Below, piece by piece: positions 56,242-64,000 of a DNA stretch of 64,000 nucleotides. Numbering within the stretch: the stretch's first letter is position 1; every line of letters starts with the position of its first letter. The DNA comes from Nostoc cf. commune SO-36. Its GTDB lineage: Bacteria > Cyanobacteriota > Cyanobacteriia > Cyanobacteriales > Nostocaceae. The notes beneath the pieces were generated by a model. It worked only from the letters and a program-made list of their open reading frames with translations. It was not told where the DNA came from and made no database searches. The DNA lies in assembly GCF_023734775.1 (NCBI RefSeq), contig NZ_AP025732.1:2982501-3046500 (forward strand), in the 5' to 3' direction. The translations under genes and the position numbers were made by a program.

Positions 56242-57294
56242 ATGACTGATCTACCACCCAACGCTCAGAATCCCGAAGACAATGTTACCAACGATGTAGC
56301 ACAAGAGTTACTGCGACGGCTGAGGCAAAAACAAGGCAACTGGGTGGAATGGGGAGCCGCGATCGCCTCGTTGCTAAAAACTGGTTACAACCCCCAAGAA
56401 ATTTTTGAGGCGACTGGATTTGAGCCGATTCAACAAAATCAAGTGGTTGTTGGTTCTCAAGTTTACAATTCTTTGGAAAAATTTGGAGTATCGGAAGCAA
56501 CGCGATCGCACTATGCCACACGCGGCAGTGATGTTTTATACGAACTGCGTTTGCTCACCCAAGAAGAACGCGCCGCCGCCGCCGAACTCATCTTCGTTCA
56601 CAATGTTGATGCTGATGAGGCACGGGATATAGCAAAAGCCCTGAAAGAGTTCTCTTATTACCGCACTTTACCAGAAGGATTTTCTGCCCATCCTGGTGAT
56701 GCTGTTGCTCATCAAGTTTGGAAACTGGCACGCCAAAATGCAGATTTACAACAGCGATCGCGCCTAATTGCTAAAGGTTTACGTTTTGCTCACACGCCAG
56801 CAGCCAGGCAAAAAATCGAACAGCTACTGACTGATTTTACTACTGTTCCCCAGCGTCCAGCGCCAATTTTACCCTTTTACCGCCTGGAAATTGAAGAACA
56901 ATTACCGCGAATCTTACCTGTGGTTGGCGAGTTGCCATTGTCACGACAAGACTTGCAAGCTGTGCCCATACTGACAGAAATTGAACCATTTCGGATGGTG
57001 AAGTTTTCTGGAGAGCAAGCTTGGATACCATTACCAGGTTGGCAAGTGTTGTTGGCGGCTGAAGATCCAGTAGTGATTTTAGCGAATAGCGATCGCTTCC
57101 CTATCCAAACCCAAAGCCAAATAGGGCCAGTTGTAGTAGTTATAGATCGTGCCCAACGAGAATGGGATGCCTCTAGCTACTTTGTTGTTGAAAATAGTGG
57201 TCAATTAGATTTTCAATGGTTTGAAACTGAGCCAGAAATTCCCTTATTAGGACAAATTATTATCATCGTGCGTCCTAAAAAAAATTCTGGATGA
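56242..57294 (+). CDS. raf1: RuBisCO accumulation factor 1
   Basis: 350 residues. The alpha domain (VAQELLRRLRQKQGNWVEWG, IFEATGFEPIQQNQVVVGSQ), a linker (LPEGFSAHPGDAVAHQVWKL) and the beta-rich C-terminal domain (LPFYRLEIEEQLPRILPVVG) match Raf1, the chaperone that brackets RbcL dimers during RuBisCO assembly. Length is normal. The symbol follows the family name. Confidence 0.92.
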   Translation: MTDLPPNAQNPEDNVTNDVAQELLRRLRQKQGNWVEWGAAIASLLKTGYNPQEIFEATGFEPIQQNQVVVGSQVYNSLEKFGVSEATRSHYATRGSDVLYELRLLTQEERAAAAELIFVHNVDADEARDIAKALKEFSYYRTLPEGFSAHPGDAVAHQVWKLARQNADLQQRSRLIAKGLRFAHTPAARQKIEQLLTDFTTVPQRPAPILPFYRLEIEEQLPRILPVVGELPLSRQDLQAVPILTEIEPFRMVKFSGEQAWIPLPGWQVLLAAEDPVVILANSDRFPIQTQSQIGPVVVVIDRAQREWDASSYFVVENSGQLDFQWFETEPEIPLLGQIIIIVRPKKNSG

Positions 57295-57909
57295 AGAATT
57301 AACTAAGGATTCATGGCAGATTGACGAATAAATTCAATTTTAGACAGGGCTAACTGTGTGATGTGATCTATTAATACTGTCCAAATAGCGCATAGTAGAC
57401 GAGGCATTAGTTGAATTTTCTATTTGGTCAATGCCGCCAGTTACTTTAACTCTCTTAAGCAGAGCAAGGCACTGGCTTCCCAATGCCTTGTCTAAGCTCT
57501 TTCTTTTTCATCAAAGATAGAGAACAGTATTTTTTCAGATAAAAATATCATAAAATTTAAATAAATTTTCAAATCATTTTTAATATAATCCACGAGAAGA
57601 ATATTAACAAATGTATAATTCAAGTAAAATGCTTAAGAAATTAAGTATTTTTTTTGTTATTTTATTTTTTCCGGTATCCTCTTTTATTACCACAATTATT
57701 AGGTAAAAAAACGAGTTACTATTTTTTTTGATTTAGTTTCTTGAAGAATTGCGAAGTCAGAATTCATTAGTGAGGGATTCAGAACTATCACTAATTGGAA
57801 ATTTAATGGGAAGAAAACAAACCCAATGAATTTCTGTTGATATAAATGACTTAAAGATTGTCCAACATTTCTATCACTCGTTTGTCGCTGAACAAGGAGT
57901 TTTCCAAAA
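57295..57909. other. Long AT-rich intergenic region before aqpZ
   Basis: 615 bases, AT-rich, containing T-runs and no supported gene. It likely includes the raf1 3' end and the aqpZ promoter. An open frame at 57699-57944 on the minus strand crosses the aqpZ start and is rejected. Confidence 0.55.
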
Positions 57910-58683
57910 ATGTCTCTAACTAAACGTTGCTTGGCCGAATTCATTGGTACATTGTGGCTTGTCTTAGGTGGTTGTGGTAGTGCTGTTATAGCCGCAGCCT
58001 ACACCGCAGATGCAGCAAAAATCAGCGAAAGTACTTCTTTTCCACTAGGTATTGGATTAGTCGGCGTATCTTTGGCGTTCGGGCTTACCGTACTCACAGG
58101 GGCTTATGCTTTTGGTCATATTTCTGGTGGCCATTTCAACCCAGCTGTTTCCTTCGGACTGTGGGCAGGTAAGCGTTTTCCGGGGTCTGACTTACTACCT
58201 TATATTGCTTCTCAAGTAATCGGTGCAGTTGTTGGTGCAGGCATTATCTACCTAATTGCGAGCGGCAAAACTGGATTTACCCTGACTGGCTCTAACCCAT
58301 TGGCCACTAATGGCTACGGGACTCACTCTCCAGGTGGTTACACCCTGTTTGCTTGCTTCCTTAGTGAAGTTGTCATGACTTTCATGTTTTTATTGATTAT
58401 TCTGGGTGTGACTGATAGCCGCGCTCCTAAAGGATTTGCACCACTAGCAATTGGTTTTGGGCTTACTTTGATTCACCTGATTAGCATTCCTGTAACCAAT
58501 ACCTCGGTTAATCCGGCCCGTAGTACTGGAGTTGCTCTATTTGCAGGTGTACAAATGTTTTCACAAGTTTGGCTGTTCTGGATAGCTCCGATTTTGGGGG
58601 CTATTTTAGCAGGATGGTTATATGTAGCCGTCTTTAGTGAATCAACTGTGGGCGAACGGCAAAACATCAAAGAGCTAGTTTAA
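57910..58683 (+). CDS. aqpZ: Aquaporin Z
   Basis: 257 residues, six membrane helices and both NPA loops: [11 protein letters not shown] and [11 protein letters not shown]. The start [20 protein letters not shown] is typical of AqpZ. The selectivity filter looks like a water channel (aromatic/Arg with NPARS). It conducts water across the inner membrane. A strong terminator follows. Confidence 0.95.
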   Translation: MSLTKRCLAEFIGTLWLVLGGCGSAVIAAAYTADAAKISESTSFPLGIGLVGVSLAFGLTVLTGAYAFGHISGGHFNPAVSFGLWAGKRFPGSDLLPYIASQVIGAVVGAGIIYLIASGKTGFTLTGSNPLATNGYGTHSPGGYTLFACFLSEVVMTFMFLLIILGVTDSRAPKGFAPLAIGFGLTLIHLISIPVTNTSVNPARSTGVALFAGVQMFSQVWLFWIAPILGAILAGWLYVAVFSESTVGERQNIKELV

Positions 58684-58741
58684 AAGTCATTTTCAACTGT
58701 ACGAGTTAGCTTGATATTTTTTGCTTTCCACCGAGAAGCTT

Positions 58742-58778
58742 AGAACCCCGACTTCTTCAAGAAGTCGGGGTTCTTTTT
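58742..58778 (+). terminator. Rho-independent terminator of aqpZ
   Basis: Perfect 13-bp stem GAACCCCGACTTC / GAAGTCGGGGTTC with a 5-base loop (TTCAA) and then TTTTT. It starts about 60 bases after the aqpZ stop. The CCCCGACTTCTT hairpin is also a well-known repeated element in these genomes. Confidence 0.93.
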
Positions 58779-58874
58779 GTTCATAACTCATTTAGGATTG
58801 GGATATCAACAATCTAGGAATTTTGGATTAAAAATCACAAAAGATTATCATCTATTTAAAATATAAAATTTAAT

Positions 58875-61307
58875 ATGTCTGACTCTAAATTTACTGCTCC
58901 TGTGGCTCAAGAATTACTCCACTCAGAATTGTTGGAGCGATCGCCTACTCTTTCTCTGCGCGAGAAGATTCTCGCAATCCGCAACAGTCTACGCCCTGGA
59001 CAACAACAAATGGCTGACTGGCAATCTGGCCCTTTGGCTATTTCTGCCGTTCCTGGTGCAGGCAAATCTACGGGGATGGCGGCGGCGGCAGCGATCGCGA
59101 TCGCCCGTCAGTATGAGCGTTCATCCTTTCGCCGTCAGCTGGTAGTCGTTACTTTTACTCGCTCTGCTGCTGCCAATATTAAAGCGAAGATCCGCAAAGA
59201 TTTAAAGAAATTGTCTCTACCTCAGACCGGCTTTTTTGTCTATACTCTACATGGTTTAGCGTTGAATATTGCCGGCCGCCATCCTGATTTATCAGGTTTG
59301 CAATTAGAAAATGTCACCTTAATTACACCAACCCAAAGTCACCGTTTTATTAGAAATGCTGTAGAACAATGGATTGTAAATAATCCAGATATATATTTGC
59401 GGTTATTAGAAGGTCATCAATTTGACGGAGAAGAGACAGAAAGGTTGCGTCGCCAATCGGTACTGCGAACAGAAGTATTGCCGGAATTGGCAAATACAGT
59501 AATTCATGAAGCAAAAAGTTCTGGGATATCGCCACAATTGTTGCGGGAGTGGAGTAAAGAAACCACAGACGAATACGCAATTTTGAGCATAGCGGCGGGA
59601 TTGTATGAGCAATATCAAAACTTAATGCGATCGCGTGACTTCATTGATTACGACGATATGATTTTAGCCGCACTGCGCGTTTTAGAAAATGACAGTGCCC
59701 GTCGGATTGAGCAAAATCAAGTATTCGCCGTCTTTGAAGACGAAGCCCAAGATTCTAGCCCCCTACAGACGCAGTTGTTAGAAATTTTAGCGAGTGATGG
59801 GGGAGAAGAGGCAGGGGGCAGGGAGAGAATAATAACTCCTCAATCATCAGTCATCAGTCATCAGTCAACACTCAACTTGGTACGAGTTGGCGACCCTAAT
59901 CAGGCGATTAACTCTACCTTTACCCCAGCCGATCCGATTTATTTTCGGCAATTTTGCGAAGAGTGCGATCGCATCGAACGATTGGCAACGATGGATCAAG
60001 CTGGTCGCAGTACTAGAATTATCATTGAAGCTGCTAACTTTGCCCTCAAATGGATCAATAGTCAGTGGTTAGCAACAACCAATAACAAACAACAAATTCC
60101 TGACAACCGACAAGTACCATTTCGCTTACAGACAATTCGCCCTGTGGAAGTTGGCGATCCTCAACCTAACGCCAACCCCGCACCAGTCGGACGAGGACTA
60201 GAACTTTATACCCCGCGTGATATTCATCACACCGTTGAATTATTATCTCAAAGGGTGATTGAGTTATTTGGCGAAGACCCAACACAAAATAGTGCAGCGA
60301 TTTTAGTCCGAGAAAATCGCCAAGGACGATGGTTAGCGGAGGCTCTGACACCTTTGTGCAAAGAGCATAAAATTATACTCTACGATGTGGGAGAACGCGA
60401 TCGCCGTTCCCATGTCCCTCAAGAAATTTTGGCATTATTGCAATTTTGCGATCGCCCCCACTCTCCCGATTACATCAAAGCCGCCCTAGAAGCATTAGTA
60501 CAGCGCCAATTAATTCCTACTCAAGACCTCAACATCCTTGCTAGTTTACCAGAAGAGTTTTTGTATCCTGGCCCCCTAGCAGCACCCCAGCCAGAAACAG
60601 TACAAAAAGCCGCGCGATTATGTCGTAGTTTACTTCGCGCTCGCTTGGAATTGCCCTTATACCAGCTAATTTCCTTTCTCGCCCTGACCTTAAATTACGA
60701 CCAAGCAGAATTAGCAACTGCTGACAAACTCGCAGAACGGGTAAACCAGCAGATAGCTGGCAATAGTTCGATGGGGGGAATGCTTTCAGCTTTAAGTGAA
60801 ATCGTCAGTTCTGAACGATTTGAACCAGTGGAAACCGAGGATTCAGAAGAACGTTACACTCGTCGCGGTCAACTGACAATTATTACCATGCACAAAGCCA
60901 AAGGGCTAGATTGGGACTATGTATTTCTTCCCTTTCTCCACGAAAACTTGATTCCTGGTAGATTTTGGGTTCCTCCCCAAAGCCAATTCTTAGGCGACTT
61001 TACTTTATCAGAAGTAGCCCGCGCCCAAATTCGCGCTACCCTCCACGAAGAATCTATCATCCCGGATGTTAGTCAGGCATGGGAGGTGGCAAAGAATTTG
61101 AAAACATCTGAAGAGTATCGTTTGCTCTATGTTGCTATGACACGAGCAAAGCTTTTGTTGTGGATGTCTGCGGCACAGAAAGCCCCCTTTACTTGGAGTA
61201 AGCCAGACAATTTACAAGAACAAGCGCCTTGTCCAGTTTTTCCAGCATTAAAACGCCAGTTTCCTGAATATGTGGTGAATTCGACTTTATTTAAAATGAG
61301 CAACTAA
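58875..61307 (+). CDS. UvrD/Rep-family DNA helicase
   Basis: 810 residues of superfamily 1 helicase. Q-motif RPGQQQMADWQ, Walker A SAVPGAGKSTGMAA, motif Ia VVTFTRSAAANIK, Walker B FAVFEDEAQDSSP, motif III VRVGDPNQAIN, motif V ITMHKAKGLDWDYVF, motif VI LLYVAMTRAK. All key residues are present. DNA unwinding in repair or replication is expected. It does not carry the extra nuclease domain of RecB/AddA. Monocistronic with short GC-poor leader. Confidence 0.93.
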   Translation: MSDSKFTAPVAQELLHSELLERSPTLSLREKILAIRNSLRPGQQQMADWQSGPLAISAVPGAGKSTGMAAAAAIAIARQYERSSFRRQLVVVTFTRSAAANIKAKIRKDLKKLSLPQTGFFVYTLHGLALNIAGRHPDLSGLQLENVTLITPTQSHRFIRNAVEQWIVNNPDIYLRLLEGHQFDGEETERLRRQSVLRTEVLPELANTVIHEAKSSGISPQLLREWSKETTDEYAILSIAAGLYEQYQNLMRSRDFIDYDDMILAALRVLENDSARRIEQNQVFAVFEDEAQDSSPLQTQLLEILASDGGEEAGGRERIITPQSSVISHQSTLNLVRVGDPNQAINSTFTPADPIYFRQFCEECDRIERLATMDQAGRSTRIIIEAANFALKWINSQWLATTNNKQQIPDNRQVPFRLQTIRPVEVGDPQPNANPAPVGRGLELYTPRDIHHTVELLSQRVIELFGEDPTQNSAAILVRENRQGRWLAEALTPLCKEHKIILYDVGERDRRSHVPQEILALLQFCDRPHSPDYIKAALEALVQRQLIPTQDLNILASLPEEFLYPGPLAAPQPETVQKAARLCRSLLRARLELPLYQLISFLALTLNYDQAELATADKLAERVNQQIAGNSSMGGMLSALSEIVSSERFEPVETEDSEERYTRRGQLTIITMHKAKGLDWDYVFLPFLHENLIPGRFWVPPQSQFLGDFTLSEVARAQIRATLHEESIIPDVSQAWEVAKNLKTSEEYRLLYVAMTRAKLLLWMSAAQKAPFTWSKPDNLQEQAPCPVFPALKRQFPEYVVNSTLFKMSN

Positions 61308-61527
61308 GTTTTCTTTATCCGACAGAATGCTGGTTTTTTAGCTGAAAACAGAAGAAGCCCTACAGAAGTTTCAACTTAGGCGATCGCATTGCAAAAAATA
61401 GATCAAGTTGAGAAGGTGGTTAATGCTGTATAATTAATTGTCATTAATTATACAGATTTCTTTGGACTAGAAATGAAGCCTGGATAAGGGTTTCAGGTAT
61501 TTACATAAATCGCAAGGAATCGTGATT

Positions 61528-62206
61528 ATGAAAAGATATGTATTGGCGCTAGCGTTGACAAGCTTGGTATCGTGGGGATTTGGGCTTACTGAAAACAATT
61601 CTGCTGGGGCTGTTTCTCGCTTAGACACCACCCAATCGTCCCAAACACTCCAGGCGCAATCAAGTAACTTGCCGAGAGCGATCGCCCATAAAATTTTATG
61701 GGATGCGTCCAAACGTTCCGGTGTACCTAGACGAGAATTACAGATTATTCAAGTGACATCGAAAACTTTTGGCAATCCTTGTGAGTTCAATTTTGGCGAA
61801 ATCTGCACCAGGGAATACAACCCCATTCAAGGCTGGGAAGTAGTTGTCAGAGTTCGGCAAGATTCGTGGACTTACCGTGTAGATAAATCTGGAAAACAAA
61901 TTGTTTTAGATCCCAAGGTGAGCGCTTTACAGATATTGCCGAAAACGATCTCTTATGCAATTTTGACCGATGCTTCAAACCGTTCTGGGGTTGCAATTGC
62001 TGATTTAAAAATTACTAAAGCTCACCAAGAACCTTTGGAAATTCCTGCATATTTGGCTTTGGTGAGTTTGCATTCAGATATTCGACCCCATTGAGGGCTG
62101 GGAAGTAATTGTCAAGGTTAAAGGCCAATTTTGGACTTACCATGTCAATAAATCTGGTTCGCAAATTGTTTTAGATCCCAAAGTTACCGTCATTAAGAAA
62201 AATTAA
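61528..62206 (+). pseudogene. Secreted two-repeat protein, frameshifted at its C-terminal half
   Basis: A signal peptide (MKRYVLALALTSLVSWGFGL) and a duplicated domain. The first copy is intact (HKILWDASKRSGVPRRELQI ... GWEVVVRVRQDSWTYRVDKS). The second starts well (YAILTDASNRSGVAIADLKI) but loses frame near 62031 (run AGAACC) and regains the right protein after 62089 (EGWEVIVKVKGQFWTYHVNK). Adding one base at each of two short runs (GAACC and CCCC at 62086-62089) restores a continuous protein of about 226 residues. Without the fix it ends at 62094. Function is unknown. Confidence 0.7.
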
Positions 62207-62622
62207 TTGAAGAAGAATTCAGGAGTCAGAATTCAGGAATCAGAATCAAGACGCTCGATAGCGCAGCGCTTGCCTCACGTAGAGAAGGCTTTACGCTGTA
62301 CTATCCACCAGTCGCAAAAATTCCAGTCTGTTAGCAGTAGCGGGGCGTTTAGCCCATTCTGGCTCCTGACTCCTAAATTCTGTTTTCATATCAATGGCTT
62401 TGGCTTTTTCCCATCTTCTCACACCGTGCTTTAACCATCACAGCACGGATATAGTCGTTTTTACCATTAGTATAAGCTTCGCGATCGCTACGAAAACTTG
62501 CCGCCAAATCGCGTTTTAGAGCTTCGTAAACTTTGCGCTGACTCAGAATGCTTTTATTTAATTGCAGTTATAGCAATTTTAATAGTATATAATAATGGAT
62601 CGTGTCGAATCAAAGCTAGACC
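62207..62622. other. Intergenic with dispersed repeat fragments
   Basis: 416 bases with GAATTCAGGAGTCAGAATTC-type repeat (62214-62240), a GCGCAGCGCTTGCCTCACGT block, and AT-rich leader before rpmI. No gene seen. Confidence 0.55.
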
Positions 62623-62820
62623 ATGCCTAAACTAAAGACTCGTAAAGCCGCGGCAAAGCGATTCCGTGCTACCGGTACCGGCAAAATCGTCCGTCGGAAA
62701 GCGTTCAAAAGCCACCTTTTAGAACACAAATCTTCTGACAAAAAGCGTAGCATGCGTCAGAGTGCGCTTGTACATGAACGCGATGAACTTAACGTGCGCT
62801 TGATGCTCCCATATTTGTAA
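62623..62820 (+). CDS. rpmI: Ribosomal protein L35
   Basis: 65 residues, basic, of the L35 family: [37 protein letters not shown] and the C-terminal [10 protein letters not shown]. Length is normal. It is immediately followed by rplT, as in most bacteria. Confidence 0.97.
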   Translation: MPKLKTRKAAAKRFRATGTGKIVRRKAFKSHLLEHKSSDKKRSMRQSALVHERDELNVRLMLPYL

Positions 62821-62839
62821 GTATTTAAGGAAATAAGTT

Positions 62840-63199
62840 ATGACTCGGGTAAAACGCGGTAATGTAGCTCGGAAGCGCCGCAATAAAATTCTCAAACTAG
62901 CTAAAGGTTTTCGCGGTTCCCAATTCAACCCTGTTTAGAACGCTAACCAACAAGTGATGAAGGCGCTACGGAGTGCCTACCGCGATCGCAAAAAGAAGAA
63001 GCGCGATTTCGCCGCCTTTGGATCACCCGCATCAACGCTGCTTCTAGGCAACACCGGCTTGAGCCTATAGCCAGTTGATCGGTAACTTGAAAAAAGCTGA
63101 TATCCAACTCAATCGCAATGATGTTGGCACAATTAGCAGTCCTCGATCCAGCTAGCTTTGGTAAAGTTGCTGAAACTCGCAAATCAAGCTAAAGGATAA
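62840..63199 (+). pseudogene. rplT: Ribosomal protein L20, scrambled by many indels
   Basis: The start is correct ([20 protein letters not shown]) and L20-like peptides appear in turn in different frames (VMKALRSAYRDRKKKKRDF, then NAA.RQHGL-, QLIGNLKKADIQLNR-like and ending near 63199). Reading frame breaks occur at about seven places, for example an extra base at 62920-62922 that stops translation at TAG 62936-62938. The total length of 360 bases is that of a normal L20 gene (118 residues). An essential gene broken in many places but otherwise near-normal points to low-quality sequence here rather than a real pseudogene. Confidence 0.88.
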
Positions 63200-63211
63200 A
63201 GGTGGCAAGGG

Positions 63212-64000
63212 ATGTATAACAGATGTAACAGATGGCAAGTAATTACTCGGTTAACATCTGGTATTATCCGCCACTGTTTTTTGGATTTTTTGCTGTTCCA
63301 TAGTGGGGACAGGATTAACTGCATCTGCTGCCGAAATGTCAGAAATTCAGCAGCAGGGGTATCTAACTGTTGCCGTTAAAGATAACTTGCGTCCTTTGGG
63401 ATTTAAAGATGCTAAAGGTAATTTGCAAGGCTTAGAAATTGACTTGGCAAAGCGTTTGGCAGTTGACTTGGTTGGTAAAGCTGAGGCTGTCAGATTCCAA
63501 CCTGTAGCGAATCGCGATCGCTTATCTGTAGTCTTAGACAAGAAAGTTGATTTTGCGATCGCTAGAGTCACAGCAACCGAGTCACGCTCTCGTATAGTTA
63601 GTTTCAGCGTTCCCTACTATTTGGATGGCACTGTATTAGTTACAAAAGATACCTCTTTGCAAAAGTTGAGTGATTTGGCAAACCAAAAAATCGCCGTACT
63701 CAACAGTTCCAGCACCATTGCTCAGGTGCGGTACTATGTGCCAAATGCCGAGTTAGTTGGCGTTAATTCTTATGAAGAAGCGCGAGAGGGAATAGAAAAT
63801 AATGCCGTCGTCGCCTTTGCCGCAGATACTAGCGTTTTGAGCGGTTGGGTGCAACAATATCCCCAATATCGGCTACTACCAACCAAGCTGTCAACTGAAC
63901 CTTTGTCTGTAGTAATGCCCAAGGGATTGCAATATGATGAGTTAAGACGAAACGTTAATCAAGCGATCGCTCGTTACTTAGAAGAAGGTTGGCTCCAGCA
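63212..64000 (+). CDS. Extracellular solute-binding protein (family 3), cut by window end
   Basis: A transporter substrate-binding protein of the polar amino-acid type. After a signal peptide, the mature part (QQGYLTVAVKDNLRPLGFKD, then LEIDLAKRLAVDLVGKAEAV, DFAIARVTATESRSRIVSFS, YLDGTVLVTKD, IAVLNSSSTIAQVRYYVPNA) reads well from about 63330 onward. The N-terminal 40 codons shift frame at least twice between 63212 and 63300 (native would be like ITRLTSGII...VFLGFFAVP). The gene continues past the window end. Confidence 0.85.

Noticed and set aside
62207..62434. 75-residue plus-strand frame before rpmI
   Set aside because: Built mainly of dispersed repeats (GAATTCAGGAGTCAG type).
1..64000. 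tRNA or rRNA genes
   Set aside because: I scanned by eye for T-loop-like GGTTCGA and conserved rRNA segments and found no convincing candidate; a covariance search would be decisive.

Overview
The window comes from a filamentous, probably heterocyst-forming cyanobacterium of the Nostoc/Anabaena group. The evidence is cytochrome b6f genes (petB, petD), a RuBisCO assembly chaperone (raf1), phylloquinone methyltransferase (menG), the D1-processing protease family (ctpA), very many GCGATCGC (HIP1) sites, heptanucleotide STRR tracts, other dispersed intergenic repeats, and a nitrogen-fixation neighbourhood (patB/cnfR, nif-type ferredoxin III, a nitrogenase-associated protein). Species cannot be assigned from the sequence alone.

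Layout. 0-10 kb: a nitrogenase-associated thioredoxin-fold protein, a cupin, a cytochrome c oxidase operon (ctaC-ctaD-ctaE) with an unusual 21-bp tandem repeat between ctaD and ctaE, fdxB, and the heterocyst/nif activator patB/cnfR. From memory, the heterocyst cox2 operon of Anabaena PCC 7120 also sits near patB, so this looks like a respiration plus nitrogen-fixation block. 10-16 kb: an accessory stretch with a sucrase/ferredoxin-like protein, a nested inverted-repeat element, a DUF262 + HEPN gene pair (candidate defence or toxin-antitoxin unit) and a complete IS630-family insertion with TA-flanked inverted repeats. 16-25 kb: proB, then three consecutive STAND-like NTPase genes. One is a 1004-aa fusion of NTPase, TPR, one membrane helix and a periplasmic ligand-binding domain; a second is a frameshifted paralogue of it. 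This is the best candidate for an undescribed system. 25-36.5 kb: housekeeping and conserved cyanobacterial genes (YqeG phosphatase, ruvX, GNAT, RDD-pentapeptide protein) and a glycosyltransferase/GDP-mannose dehydratase pair. 37-47 kb: an anti-sigma-type ATPase, petB-petD divergent from ctpA, an AtzG/AtzE amidase pair, a glutaredoxin and murE. 47.5-58.7 kb: a DICT-type sensor kinase with a substituted phosphoacceptor, mnmE, DUF1611, DUF445, menG, a response regulator-GAF protein, raf1 and aqpZ. 58.8-64 kb: a UvrD-like helicase, a secreted repeat protein, rpmI-rplT and an edge-truncated solute-binding protein.

A cross-cutting observation is that at least seven genes are interrupted by one-base indels: the cupin, patB, the DUF262 gene, the second NTPase fusion, the 61.5-kb secreted protein, rplT and the final solute-binding protein. 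Several lie in short homopolymer runs. rplT carries about seven indels in 360 bp although its amino-acid content is otherwise normal. This points to local sequence or assembly error rather than biology, so every frameshift in the window, including the one in patB, should be treated as unproven.
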